Of a stretch of 42,716 nt of DNA, positions 23,839 to 32,287 are shown one piece after another (the stretch's first letter is position 1; each line of letters opens with the position of its first letter). The DNA comes from CAXTTV01 sp964247295 (GTDB taxonomy: Bacteria > Chloroflexota > Ktedonobacteria > Ktedonobacterales > Ktedonobacteraceae), in NCBI GenBank assembly GCA_964247295.1, contig CAXTTV010000019.1, positions 1 through 42,716 on the forward strand. Direction: 5' to 3'. The position numbers were made by a program, and so were the translations under genes. The notes beneath the pieces were generated by a model. The model worked only from the letters and a program-made list of their open reading frames with translations, did not search any database and was not told the DNA's origin.

Positions 23839-24192
23839 ATGGCATTAGCTGATCAGACCCTGTATTGCCGCGACTGCAATCAGGAGTTCGTCTTTACCGT
23901 AGGTGAGCAGGAATTTTTTGCAAGTCGTGGATTGACAAATACTCCAAGCCGCTGTCCTTCCTGCCGCTCAGCCCGCAAAGCCCAGAATGGTGGCGGGTTC
24001 AATCGCGGCGGTAGCCGCTCATCCGGCCCTCGCGAGCCCCGCCAGATGTACTCGGCCACCTGCTCTAGCTGTGGTAACGAGGCTCTGGTTCCTTTCCAGC
24101 CCCGTGGCGACAAACCCGTCTATTGCAGCGATTGCTTCCAGTCCCAGAGCGACAGCAGTCGTGGTGGTAGCTCCAGCAGATCGCGCTGGTAA
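23839..24192 (+). CDS. Small protein with two zinc ribbons (CxxC)
   Basis: The 117-aa protein has two zinc ribbons. The first is CRDCNQEF at about 10-17 paired with CPSCR near 39-43; the second is CSSCGNEALVPF paired with CSDCF. A glycine/arginine/serine-rich linker (GGGFNRGGSRSSGPREPR) and a similar RGGSSSRSRW tail surround the second ribbon, a composition typical of nucleic-acid-binding proteins. It resembles the probable zinc-ribbon domain family found in many Chloroflexota. It is 5 nt upstream of the gene for ribosomal protein bS21, suggesting a ribosome- or RNA-related role. The purine-rich GAAGCGAGAAACAGAAAC precedes the start rather than a standard Shine-Dalgarno. Confidence 0.85.
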   Translation: MALADQTLYCRDCNQEFVFTVGEQEFFASRGLTNTPSRCPSCRSARKAQNGGGFNRGGSRSSGPREPRQMYSATCSSCGNEALVPFQPRGDKPVYCSDCFQSQSDSSRGGSSSRSRW

Positions 24193-24197
24193 TCAGC

Positions 24198-24380
24198 ATG
24201 AGTGAAGTCAAGGTTAATCCAGGCGATTCCTTTGAGGTCGTACTCAAACGGTTCAACCGCAAGGTCCAGCAAGCTGGTATTTTGGCGGAGACACGTCGCA
24301 GAGCTCGCTACGAGAGCCCTCAGGAGCGTCGAAAGCGTAAAGCTGCTGCCCAGCGCCGCAAGATGCGCCGCGATCGCTAA
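24198..24380 (+). CDS. rpsU: 30S ribosomal protein bS21
   Basis: The 60-aa basic product matches bS21: VKVNPGDSFEVVLKRFNRKV, QQAGILAETRRRARYESPQE, and RRKRKAAAQRRKMRR. bS21 sits near the 3' end of 16S rRNA on the small subunit and helps mRNA start selection. The gene begins 5 nt after the zinc-ribbon gene's stop, and no Shine-Dalgarno is seen, so translation is probably coupled to the gene before it. Confidence 0.96.
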   Translation: MSEVKVNPGDSFEVVLKRFNRKVQQAGILAETRRRARYESPQERRKRKAAAQRRKMRRDR

Positions 24381-24396
24381 TTAATTCAGAAACTTC

Positions 24397-24446
24397 AAGG
24401 GTGCGCCCCCTTTCCTAATAGGAGATGGGAGGCGCGCCTTTTCTTT
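24397..24446 (+). terminator. Terminator of the zinc-ribbon/rpsU operon
   Basis: AAGGGTGCGCC at 24397-24407 pairs with GGCGCGCCTT at 24431-24440, with an inner TCCTAATAGGA hairpin, followed by TTTTCTTT. Confidence 0.85.
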
Positions 24447-24460
24447 GTGTCTGCTCAGAA

Positions 24461-25537
24461 TTAAACGATCGAGTATTTCGCTTCAAATTCCGTAGACAGG
24501 GCATTAATCAGTTTCTTGTTCCCGAAACGGATCACGTCGGTTGTTGGCAGCCCGGTTTCCTGTTCAGCCTTGTCGATCGCTTCAAGGGCGGCCCGCTCGC
24601 TTAATCTATGGGTGACTAGAGAGATCCCAACGACGCGCCCACTGCGATCCGGCTTGATCCAGCTCATAGCGTTTTCGTACATGCCAATGCTGCTCTTTAA
24701 AGAGGGCAGTGAACAATGGGGGTAGCCCTCAATAATTGTATTGCCAGCGATATGACAGAGGATCATCGCATCGGGATTGGCCCCATGCAATAGAGAAAGG
24801 GTAACCGGCGAGTAGCCGGGATGGTTGATCGCTCCCTGACCTTCGACACATACCCAATCATATTCATCACAGGCATCCAACACCATCTCCTCCACCAGAC
24901 CAGCGGCGAAATCGCTGATCAGGCGATCCACTGGTAGGCCGCGACCAGAGATCATAATCCCAGTCTGACCACTGGCAAGAAAGGTGCTATTCTTTTTTTG
25001 TGCACGTAAGGCACGATCAAGCTCCAGGGCGGTTGTCATCTTACCAGTAGCGCAGTCGGTGCCTACCGTTAAAATGGTATAGCTGCCGGGGCGGTGTGGC
25101 AGGAATTCGGCGACGCGGCGTTTCTGCTCCATAGGACGACGCACATCCCAGATCCGCACATTGTTGCGGCGAGCGGCGGTGCGTAGCGCCTCATCTTCGG
25201 ATAAAAATAGATGCAAACCACTGATAATATCCAGCCCGGCCTCTATCGCGGCAAAGAGTTGCCAGCGCCAGCTATCGGGAAGCGAGCCCCCTCGCGGAGC
25301 GATCCCAATCAGCAGGGTATCGGGCCTATATTGGAGGGCGTCATGAATATCGCGAACAATCGGAACATTTTTACCAATCAGTCCCCCCATCACCTGATCC
25401 ACATCTTGTCCTGCCTGTGTGCTATCAATCACCGCCACCGTTGGGTCCTGACTATAGCGCAGCACTCCCATTGCTGTTTTGCCATAATGCAGTTCAAAAC
25501 TACCCTCAGCCAGAATGGCTATTTTTCGCATTGTCAT
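24461..25537 (-). CDS. DUF1611 (DgcN-like) P-loop protein
   Basis: The 358-aa protein is a DUF1611 member: an N-terminal Rossmann-like domain (IAILAEGSFELHYGKTAMGV, TLLIGIAPRGGSLPDSW) and a C-terminal P-loop domain with TVGTDCATGKMTTALEL, motif at about 158-169, and VCVEGQGAINHPGYSPVTL. Members next to a mandelate-racemase-like enzyme are called DgcN and are reported to take part in D-glutamate breakdown; no such partner lies beside this gene. I chose ATG 25537 because AAGGA is 8 nt upstream; an ATG two codons later is possible. The cytosolic enzyme's substrate here is unknown. Confidence 0.88.
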   Translation of the reverse strand: MTMRKIAILAEGSFELHYGKTAMGVLRYSQDPTVAVIDSTQAGQDVDQVMGGLIGKNVPIVRDIHDALQYRPDTLLIGIAPRGGSLPDSWRWQLFAAIEAGLDIISGLHLFLSEDEALRTAARRNNVRIWDVRRPMEQKRRVAEFLPHRPGSYTILTVGTDCATGKMTTALELDRALRAQKKNSTFLASGQTGIMISGRGLPVDRLISDFAAGLVEEMVLDACDEYDWVCVEGQGAINHPGYSPVTLSLLHGANPDAMILCHIAGNTIIEGYPHCSLPSLKSSIGMYENAMSWIKPDRSGRVVGISLVTHRLSERAALEAIDKAEQETGLPTTDVIRFGNKKLINALSTEFEAKYSIV

Positions 25538-25636
25538 ACTTGAATTCCTTAAAATCTATAATGGTAAGAGAAAAGATTAAGAACAGAAATATGGTGCTAT
25601 TATAACCTGTTCGACTGAACACCTCCACTTTCACAC

Positions 25637-25674
25637 CTATAGGGCTATGGAAGATGTTGTAGGCTACCCTATAG
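25637..25674. promoter_or_regulatory. Inverted repeat overlapping a promoter, candidate operator
   Basis: CTATAGGG at 25637-25644 and CCCTATAG at 25667-25674 are exact complements 22 nt apart. The right arm touches the -35 region of the promoter that follows, so binding there could control the membrane protein/mobA pair. Confidence 0.4.
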
Positions 25675-25700
25675 ACGTTGCCTTACAAGCATGCTATCAT
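25672..25700 (+). promoter_or_regulatory. Promoter of the membrane protein and mobA
   Basis: TAGACG at 25672-25677, a 17-nt spacer, then TATCAT at 25695-25700 preceded by TG at 25692-25693 (extended -10). The first ATG is at 25744. Confidence 0.5.
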
Positions 25701-25743
25701 TGTAAAAATTATGCATCCTGAATCCTGAACAGAGAGGAAACGC

Positions 25744-26208
25744 ATGCACTTCAATCCGATCGAGTGGCTATTTACAGATCCTTACACAGCCGCTTCCAAC
25801 GCGGGCCAGACCAATCCGGAGTCGTTCCATTTTTACATCCCCTGGATTATTTTTTGCAGTCTTGCCATTCTGATCCCCTTTTACTACTCGGTAGAGGGGC
25901 GCAAGCGCTTCTTAAAGGACAACCCGATTTTGAAGCGTGTGCTGGACAACTATCTTGGCTGGTTCGCAGTAATCGGCGTGGTAGGTTTTCCCTTGATTTT
26001 CTCGCGCGCCTATCTGGGAGGCTACTTTTTCGCCTGGCGCTTCTGGCGCTATCTCTGGCTGATCGCCCTGGTGTTCTGGGCCGTCAAGCTGGTTCTGTAT
26101 CTTGTGCGTAAATATCCAAAAGAGAAGGCCAGCTTCCTCGCGTACAAAAATCAGCAGCAGTATATGCCGAAGAGTGGCAAGCGTCGTCAGAAGGCGGCCT
26201 ACCGTTAG
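25744..26208 (+). CDS. Unknown membrane protein, three predicted helices
   Basis: I do not recognise the family. The 154-aa protein has three likely membrane helices: FYIPWIIFCSLAILIPFYYS (about 30-49), NYLGWFAVIGVVGFPLIFSR (about 69-88) and FWRYLWLIALVFWAVKLVLYLV (about 99-120). It ends with a strongly basic tail (KSGKRRQKAAYR) that should be cytosolic. The first 28 residues are soluble. AGAGAGGAAACGC before ATG 25744 is a good ribosome binding site. mobA starts 20 nt after its stop, probably in the same transcript. Confidence 0.78.
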   Translation: MHFNPIEWLFTDPYTAASNAGQTNPESFHFYIPWIIFCSLAILIPFYYSVEGRKRFLKDNPILKRVLDNYLGWFAVIGVVGFPLIFSRAYLGGYFFAWRFWRYLWLIALVFWAVKLVLYLVRKYPKEKASFLAYKNQQQYMPKSGKRRQKAAYR

Positions 26209-26228
26209 TTCTGAGAGGAGAGACTAAG

Positions 26229-26885
26229 ATGTCGGAGTCATCTGCTCAAGCTTTGGTTCCATCGACGGCGGGAATTATCCTGGTTGGTGGGTATAGCCGG
26301 AGGATGGGAATCAACAAAGCGATGTTACCTCTGCAACAGGGGGCGGAGCCGAAAGATGCTCCGCACACCTTTGTGGAGCATCTTGTCTCTCTTATCTCTC
26401 CTCTTGTCTCTGAGCTTCACGTGATTGCTCGGGACTCCGAAGATGTGAAAAACTACCTTTTTCTCCCTGAGGATAAAGTGAAGCTCGGCATCGATATGCT
26501 TGGGAGCTTTGGGCCATTACTGGGCCTCTATAGCGGCCTGTTCGCTCTAAAGCACTCGGAGCGCGCTCTGGCGCTGGCCGTGGATATGCCGCTGGTTCAG
26601 CCCGAGATGGTGCGTTTCCTGCTCTCTCAACCCGTGAATGGAGATGAGCTGATCGTCCCACGCGTCCAGGGTATTCCTCAGATGTTGTTATCCATCTATC
26701 CCCGTTCGATCCTACCTCAGATGATGGATTGCATTCATCGGACACGGTTTGATCTTCGAGCGCTGCTGGAGATCCTCCCGGTTCGATACATCGAAGAGGA
26801 TGAGTTGCGCACCGTTGATCCCGATCTGCACTCCTTTATGAACGTCAATACTCCTGAAGATCTCGCTAACCTCTCAGACCAGTAG
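26229..26885 (+). CDS. mobA: Molybdenum cofactor guanylyltransferase MobA-like
   Basis: The 218-aa protein has the MobA nucleotidyltransferase pattern. The GTP-binding loop is ILVGGYSRRMGINKAML at about 17-33, where the usual L-A-G-G is V-G-G. The metal/substrate site is ALAVDMPLVQPEMVRFLL, and the end is MNVNTPEDLANL. MobA joins GMP to molybdopterin to make the guanine dinucleotide form of the cofactor. Related nucleotidyltransferases (MocA, CofC) share the loop, so the exact nucleotide is not certain. No other molybdenum genes lie in the window. GAGAGGAGAGACTAAG precedes ATG 26229. It converges with the MFS gene only 4 nt after its stop. Confidence 0.85.
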   Translation: MSESSAQALVPSTAGIILVGGYSRRMGINKAMLPLQQGAEPKDAPHTFVEHLVSLISPLVSELHVIARDSEDVKNYLFLPEDKVKLGIDMLGSFGPLLGLYSGLFALKHSERALALAVDMPLVQPEMVRFLLSQPVNGDELIVPRVQGIPQMLLSIYPRSILPQMMDCIHRTRFDLRALLEILPVRYIEEDELRTVDPDLHSFMNVNTPEDLANLSDQ

Positions 26886-26889
26886 GCTT

Positions 26890-28161
26890 TTACTGCACCC
26901 GTTTCTCCATCCCTTTCAAGGCCGGGTTGATCAGGATCGAAAGGGTGGCGAGCAGATAGATCCCACCCATCAACAACAATGTGCTTCTGAGGCCGATCCA
27001 TGTCACCACAAAGCCGCTAATAAAGGTGCCCAGGGGAATTCCTGCCAGCACACCCGCGCCAAACAGACCCAGCACACGGGCACGAAAAGCCTGAGGTATC
27101 CTTTCCTGCATCACTGTGCTGATCAGTGAATTCAAAGGCGCGATCGCGAAGCCAGCCAGTACAAAGTAGATCAGGATAATGTTAAAGTTGGGTAGGAGGA
27201 TGATCCAGAAGCGTAAGGCTCCTCCAAGAGTAAAGCCGATCCCGAAGGTCAGGCGGCGCGGTAAACGATGTCCGATACTACCAAAGATGATTGTTCCCAC
27301 AAAAGCAGCTCCGCCAGTTGCCGCAACAAGCAATCCCATAGGAACCGCGCTATGATAGGTCTGAAGAATATACGCCGGCTGCACCACCGAGAAGTTCGCA
27401 TTATCCAGCATATTTGTAACCATTACCACCAAGGTGATGGTAAGCAGAACGGGATCGCGGGTAATAAAGCGGATGCCCTCTCCAATCGAGTGCAAATATC
27501 CCGACTTTTCTGACTCAGTTTTCCCTTGACTTTTCAACAGAATAAGCTGAGGGACGGAAAGGCCGATAATTATTGCTGAGAATAAGAAAGAGCAGGCATC
27601 TAACCAGAGCAGATTACTGGTCCCGATCGTGGCGATCAGCACTCCGGCCAGGGGTGCGCCCAGAAACCTGGAAACTCGTACCATCCCATCATCCAGAGCA
27701 TTGGCGCGCTCTAAACGCATATGTGCCAGTTTCGCGAGATCGGGGACCAGGGACAGGCGAGCCGTATCTGCCGGAGATTTAAGCAGACCACCGACAAACA
27801 CCAGGACGAGGAGCTGCCAGAAGGCCAGCCCAATCGTATGATAGAGCAGAGGAACCGCCAGAACTGTGAGTCCACTAAAAAGATCTCCGATCACACTGAC
27901 GCGCTTATAACCGACGCGATCGATCAGGGCGCTCCCGAAGATCCCTGAGAGCACCAGGGGCAGCGTCGCGCAGAGCCCGGTGATCCCCGTCTGGATGACG
28001 CTGCCGGTGGTCTGAAGCACAAACCAGGGGATCGCCAGCAGCGTGAGCATATCCCCAATATAGGAGACGATATTGCCGATAAAGAGAGCATAAACCGGCC
28101 AGACGGTGGTGCGCCAGGGATCTCTGACATTACCGACATTCCGTTCTGATGTGAAGTTCAT
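26890..28161 (-). CDS. Major facilitator superfamily transporter (MFS_3/EntS-like)
   Basis: The 423-aa protein has 12 predicted membrane helices and resembles the MFS_3 group (enterobactin exporter EntS-like and macrolide efflux-like). The start VYALFIGNIVSYIGDMLTLL followed by AIPWFVLQTTGS is typical, as are LVFVGGLLKSPADTARLSLV, then ANALDDGMVRVSRFLGAPLA and GVLIATIG. Substrate unknown. The ATG overlaps the stop of the upstream sigma factor gene by 4 nt (ATGA-type coupling). That links the transporter to that regulator in one transcript. Confidence 0.9.
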   Translation of the reverse strand: MNFTSERNVGNVRDPWRTTVWPVYALFIGNIVSYIGDMLTLLAIPWFVLQTTGSVIQTGITGLCATLPLVLSGIFGSALIDRVGYKRVSVIGDLFSGLTVLAVPLLYHTIGLAFWQLLVLVFVGGLLKSPADTARLSLVPDLAKLAHMRLERANALDDGMVRVSRFLGAPLAGVLIATIGTSNLLWLDACSFLFSAIIIGLSVPQLILLKSQGKTESEKSGYLHSIGEGIRFITRDPVLLTITLVVMVTNMLDNANFSVVQPAYILQTYHSAVPMGLLVAATGGAAFVGTIIFGSIGHRLPRRLTFGIGFTLGGALRFWIILLPNFNIILIYFVLAGFAIAPLNSLISTVMQERIPQAFRARVLGLFGAGVLAGIPLGTFISGFVVTWIGLRSTLLLMGGIYLLATLSILINPALKGMEKRVQ

Positions 28162-29345
28162 CGTGCGCCTCCGTAGATCTGGAGTACGCCATACGTCTGA
28201 GCATCTGAGATCACTTCAAAGCGTTCGGACCCGTACTTATTCTCAAAACTGGTAACGATCGCGGGTCGCCCGGCGAACTCAAGGGTACGCTCAGGGAGCA
28301 GGTGGATGCGCGGATGCCTTTTGCTAAACTCCAGACCCTCTGGCAAGCTTAGAATCAGTCCTTCTAAGCTTGTCTGGCAGATGCCTCGACAATCAGGACA
28401 ATAGATATTAATTAGCCGTGGGTTATGTCTGCCGCTCCAGAAGGGATTCTCATCATTCAGCCATGTGGATTCAGGAAGATCTTTAGCGCTGCCTATTTTT
28501 GTTTTGACCTTGCGCCCGCAATTCTGACAGATTGCTGAGCCTTCTCTCAAGCCCTTCCGATAATACTGATCGCACCATTTCAGCAGGCGTTGATACGTAG
28601 GTTTATACGATTTCGCCCCAGTGAGAAAATCGGCCTCAGTTTTGTTTAAAACCTCGGTTCCTGGGCTACACTGTGGGCATTTAAGATAAAACAGACCTTG
28701 CTTCGAGTCCTTATATCCCAAAAGCTGATGATTTCCACAATAGCGGCACCAGATTGAGGTAGTTTCCCAGGTCTGTGAGGTCGTAATCTCATAGGCGCTG
28801 ATCTCTTGTTGAAGATCGGTAAGCAAAACTTTTTTGAGAGCCAGCCGACCGCGTTGCAGGCGCATCGCTACCGCGTTGGGGCTGCTGCCAACCTGAGCCG
28901 CGATCTCCGCCAGAGGGGATTCCTCAACATAGCGACGGATCAGGATCTCCCGCGTCTCGGATGGGAGCAGCTTGAGCGCCCGCTCCAGCAGTTCGATCAG
29001 CTCTTTACGTTCCAGTTCAATCTCTAGATCATCTTCGTCAGCGACCAGCTCTTCCAGGGTATTTTCTTCATGGCTGAGACTCATACTCTCCCTGTGCAGA
29101 AGATCGCGTTCATGGGTGCGGAGCCAACGCAGGCAGACGTTGCGGGCGATGCCAGAGATCCACTGAGATCTTTTCTCGGTATCTCGAAGGTTCTGCATCT
29201 GCCGCCATGCGAGAAAAAGCGTCTCCTGCGCCAGATCTTCCGCGACATCGAGATTGCCCGAGATTCTGGCGCAGAGCCCAATTAGCCGCAAGCGTTCCTG
29301 CGGCGACAAAAAATCCTCTTTAATCCCTCTTACCCGATTCTCCAT
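28158..29345 (-). CDS. ECF-type sigma factor with a long C-terminal zinc-binding domain
   Basis: The 395-aa protein begins with sigma70 region 2 (about 30-80: LDVAEDLAQETLFLAWRQMQ and SQWISGIARNVCLRWLRTHE) and region 4 (about 123-175: LKLLPSETREILIRRYVEES and NAVAMRLQRGRLALKK). The last 200 residues are not part of a normal sigma factor. They hold four CxxC pairs, C200/C203, C223/C226, C273/C276 and C316/C319, presumably two zinc ribbons, then a tail (RPAIVTSFENKYGSERFEVI) resembling those of C-terminally extended ECF factors. The extension may replace a separate anti-sigma factor. I chose ATG 29345 because AAGGAGTAGAAGG precedes it. It overlaps the MFS gene by 4 nt. Confidence 0.92.
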   Translation of the reverse strand: MENRVRGIKEDFLSPQERLRLIGLCARISGNLDVAEDLAQETLFLAWRQMQNLRDTEKRSQWISGIARNVCLRWLRTHERDLLHRESMSLSHEENTLEELVADEDDLEIELERKELIELLERALKLLPSETREILIRRYVEESPLAEIAAQVGSSPNAVAMRLQRGRLALKKVLLTDLQQEISAYEITTSQTWETTSIWCRYCGNHQLLGYKDSKQGLFYLKCPQCSPGTEVLNKTEADFLTGAKSYKPTYQRLLKWCDQYYRKGLREGSAICQNCGRKVKTKIGSAKDLPESTWLNDENPFWSGRHNPRLINIYCPDCRGICQTSLEGLILSLPEGLEFSKRHPRIHLLPERTLEFAGRPAIVTSFENKYGSERFEVISDAQTYGVLQIYGGAR

Positions 29346-29379
29346 CCTTCTACTCCTTACGTGATTTCCTGAAAGTGTG

Positions 29380-29408
29380 TCTATAAGGTAGTCGCTTTTG
29401 GATGTCAG
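29380..29408 (-). promoter_or_regulatory. Promoter of the sigma factor/MFS operon
   Basis: On the minus strand CTGACA (29408-29403) and TATAGA (29385-29380) are 17 nt apart, about 35 nt before the sigma factor's start. It looks like a housekeeping promoter. Confidence 0.6.
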
Positions 29409-29452
29409 AATCTCACGCAAAAAAACAGGAAAATCTGGGGCCGAAAAAATTT

Positions 29453-30586
29453 CTAGAGATTTCGGGATTGATTCCAGCGCCGGCGGGCCATCGCCTTTAA
29501 CTCATTTTCAAAGCCGCGCAGCTCCAGCCAGTTGCGCGTCTCACCCGTGACGACGATATCAACATCACATAGATCAGAGATCCGCGCCGCCCCGCTCAGT
29601 TGCATCGCGACCTTGAGCTCGCCGATCAGTCCTTCAAGGAGCTCGCAAACGGCCTCATAGCTCTGGCTGGCGGCCTTGAGGAATGGAAAGCCCATCCCAA
29701 TCATGCTGGCACCTAAAGCCAGGGCCCTGGCAGCGTCCAGCCCGTTGCGCACCCCGCCGGTTGAGATCAATGGCAGTTTCGCGACTCCGGCCTCGACCAC
29801 CGAGATCGGCGTGGGGATGCCCCAATCGCGGTAGAGGAGTCCGATATTCAGGCTACGCTGATCTCCACGATCCTTCGCCCGCGCCGACTCAATCGCGCTC
29901 ATACTACTACCACCGGCCCCGCCGACATCCATCGCCGAAACCCCACAGGATTTCAGGAGCAGGGCTTGCTCTCGACTGATCCCCGCCCCCGTCTCCTTCG
30001 CGATCACCGGAAGGTTGATCTGACCCGTTAATTGCTTGAGGGCCACCGCCTCGCCCACCGCCTTGCGATCCCCCTCTGGCTGGGCTGCCTCCTGAAGGCT
30101 ATTCATATGGACGGCCAGCGCATTTGCCCCGATCATCTTGATCGCGCGCTCCACCTGATCTAAGGTAAAGGGCTGGTGACGCTCCTGAGCGATCAACTGT
30201 GGGGCTCCGATATTCGCGATCAGAAAGGCATTGGGGGCCTTTTCTCTGGTAATCGTGTAACTATCGGTCAGATTGGTATTGAGGATTGCCGCGCGCTGGC
30301 TGCCGACGCCCAGCGCCAGGCCATACTCCTGGGCCGCGCGAGCCAGATTGTTATTAATCGTAGTAACATCTGGATGTCCGCCCGTCAAGGAAGAGATAAA
30401 GATCGGATAGCGAAAGGTGTGACCCAGAAAGCGGACAGAGGTATCGATCGTGTCAAAATCTACTTCGGGCAGCGCTTGATGCACAAATTGGATATCGGCC
30501 CAGTTCGCGCGTTGGGGGGCCGAGACATCCTGACTTAAAGCAACGTTCACGTGCTCTAATTTGCGCTGCTTTACTTCTTCATTCAT
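29453..30586 (-). CDS. fni: Type 2 isopentenyl-diphosphate delta-isomerase
   Basis: The 377-aa protein is IDI-2, the FMN- and NAD(P)H-dependent enzyme that interconverts isopentenyl and dimethylallyl diphosphate for isoprenoid synthesis. Family marks are the N-terminal RKLEHVNVAL, the FMN barrel signatures FISSLTGGHPDVTTINNNLA and GVGSQRAAI, then IANIGAPQLI, LAVHMNSLQEAAQPEGDR and the glycine-rich VSAMDVGGAGGSSMSAIE. PLISTGGVRNGLDAARALAL, with GASMIGMG after it, forms the phosphate-binding end. The length is usual for the family. The ATG at 30586 has AAAGGACC upstream. It is followed after about 100 nt by the sigma factor gene on the same strand. Confidence 0.97.
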   Translation of the reverse strand: MNEEVKQRKLEHVNVALSQDVSAPQRANWADIQFVHQALPEVDFDTIDTSVRFLGHTFRYPIFISSLTGGHPDVTTINNNLARAAQEYGLALGVGSQRAAILNTNLTDSYTITREKAPNAFLIANIGAPQLIAQERHQPFTLDQVERAIKMIGANALAVHMNSLQEAAQPEGDRKAVGEAVALKQLTGQINLPVIAKETGAGISREQALLLKSCGVSAMDVGGAGGSSMSAIESARAKDRGDQRSLNIGLLYRDWGIPTPISVVEAGVAKLPLISTGGVRNGLDAARALALGASMIGMGFPFLKAASQSYEAVCELLEGLIGELKVAMQLSGAARISDLCDVDIVVTGETRNWLELRGFENELKAMARRRWNQSRNL

Positions 30587-30776
30587 GATAAGGAAAAGGT
30601 CCTTTCTAATCGCCTGCTTTCAGGTACAAGACGACTCTGGCACCCATTCCGAGTAGGGGAGCCGCAAGCGAAACATCATGCTCTGTTGAGCACCACGGCC
30701 TATGGAAAGTGTTTCTAGAAGATGCTGTTGGGAAAAGGAAAAGAGGCTCCTGGACAGGGAAGGGAACTCGCATGAG

Positions 30777-30807
30777 GTAGATCGGGTCCACACGTGACCC
30801 GATCTAC
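30777..30807. repeat. Palindromic dispersed repeat, complete copy
   Basis: GTAGATCGGGT at 30777-30787 and its complement at 30797-30807 flank CCACACGTG. The right 25 bases are identical, inverted, to 20408-20432. It lies in the gene-free stretch 30587-30861 between purB and fni. It could end purB transcription but lacks a T-run. Confidence 0.8.
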
Positions 30808-30861
30808 AAAGCTTCACCTCCCAGTTCCTTTCTTTTCCCAATAGCATCGCAAGCGGTATCC

Positions 30862-32175
30862 CTATGAGATGTCGACCCTTGTAAATAAGTTCTCAACATA
30901 TTTCACATAATACTCGTTGGTCATCAGCTCCGCCAGCTCCTCGCGCGAAAGATATTTTGTGACCTCGGCGTCCTGACTCATTTCGTTAAGCAGGGCCGGT
31001 TCGCTGATCACCCCCTGGCTGGTTAAGGCCCAGACTTTTTTCGCGTTACGCTGCACCATTTTGTAGGCTTCCTGGCGACCGACACCCTTATCGATCAGGG
31101 CCAACAGAATACGCTGTGAATAGATCAGGCCGCCGGTCATATTCAGATTGGCGAGCATGCGCTCCTCATCTACCTGAAGGCCATCCATCACATTCGTAAA
31201 GATGTGGAGCATATAGTAGAGCAGTGAAGTTCCATCAGGAATGATCATGCGCTCCGTCGAGGAGTGGCTGATATCGCGCTCGTGCCAGAGCGCGACATTC
31301 TCCAGGGCGGTGACCGAGAAGCCGCGCAGCAATCTCGCCAGGCCACAGATGCGCTCACAGAGTTCGGGATTGCGCTTGTGGGGCATGGAAGAGGAGCCTT
31401 GCTGCCCAGCCGCGAAAGGCTCGAAGGCCTCGCCCACCTCGGTCCGTTGAAGATGGCGGATCTCCTGTGCCATTTTATCGAGCGAGCTACCGATCAAGGC
31501 AATGGTAGTCATTAAGTGGGCGTGGCGGTCGCGCGGGATAATCTGGCTGGAGAAAGGTTCTGGCTTCAGGCCCAACTGCTCACAAACGTACTCCTCTATC
31601 TGAGGGGGAACTGAGGCATGGGTGCCGACCGGGCCAGAGATCTGCGCAACGGCGATCCCTTCCAGAGCTTCATGCAGTCTCTTTTGTCCGCGTTTCAACT
31701 CATCAGTCCAGAGGGCCAGTTTCAGACCAAAGGTCATAGGCTCGGCCTGAATGCCGTGGGAGCGCCCGACCATCAACGTATATTTATGTTTCATGGCCTG
31801 ACGAGCCACCGTCTCGGTCAGTTTTTCCAGAGCCTGGGTCAGCAGAGCGCCGGCCTCGACCATTTGAACGGCCAGGGCGGTATCCAGCACATCGGAGGAG
31901 GTCAGGCCCAGATGGATAAAGCGGCCCTCGGGTCCCAGTTGCTCCTGAATCGAGCGAATAAACGAGATAATATCGTGATGGGTCTCGCGCTCAATCTCTT
32001 TCATGCGATCGGCATCATAGGTAGCGCGGCGGATCTTCTCCATCGCCTCTTCGGGAATGCCGCCGATCTGCGCCCAGCCCTCGCAGGCTAGCAGTTCGAC
32101 TTTTAGCCAGGTGTCACTTTTATGTTTTTCGGTCCAGATAGCAGCCATCTCTGGCAGAGCGTAACGTTCGATCAT
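30862..32175 (-). CDS. purB: Adenylosuccinate lyase
   Basis: The 437-aa protein is PurB, which makes fumarate and AMP from adenylosuccinate and AICAR from SAICAR in purine synthesis. It carries the fumarase/aspartase signature SSSMPHKRNP at 261-270, the catalytic His of the VGRSHGIQAEPMTFG block (H140), LTSSDVLDTA at about 91-100 and TEVGEAFEP. The length is standard. GGGGA precedes ATG 32175 at good spacing. A divergent membrane protein gene begins 112 nt away, so the promoters lie in 32176-32287. No other purine gene is adjacent. Confidence 0.97.
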   Translation of the reverse strand: MIERYALPEMAAIWTEKHKSDTWLKVELLACEGWAQIGGIPEEAMEKIRRATYDADRMKEIERETHHDIISFIRSIQEQLGPEGRFIHLGLTSSDVLDTALAVQMVEAGALLTQALEKLTETVARQAMKHKYTLMVGRSHGIQAEPMTFGLKLALWTDELKRGQKRLHEALEGIAVAQISGPVGTHASVPPQIEEYVCEQLGLKPEPFSSQIIPRDRHAHLMTTIALIGSSLDKMAQEIRHLQRTEVGEAFEPFAAGQQGSSSMPHKRNPELCERICGLARLLRGFSVTALENVALWHERDISHSSTERMIIPDGTSLLYYMLHIFTNVMDGLQVDEERMLANLNMTGGLIYSQRILLALIDKGVGRQEAYKMVQRNAKKVWALTSQGVISEPALLNEMSQDAEVTKYLSREELAELMTNEYYVKYVENLFTRVDIS

Positions 32176-32287
32176 GAAAAAAAATCCCCTGGTGTGCTAA
32201 AATTTGATGGGATAAAAAAGTGTGAGAAAATCCCGCCCTAGTGTATCACACCCTGGCTGGTCCTGGTAATTGAAGGAGCACAATAGC

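Noticed and set aside
31618..32091. 157-codon frame antisense to purB
   Set aside because: purB is conserved over this region; the antisense frame has no family or start signal.
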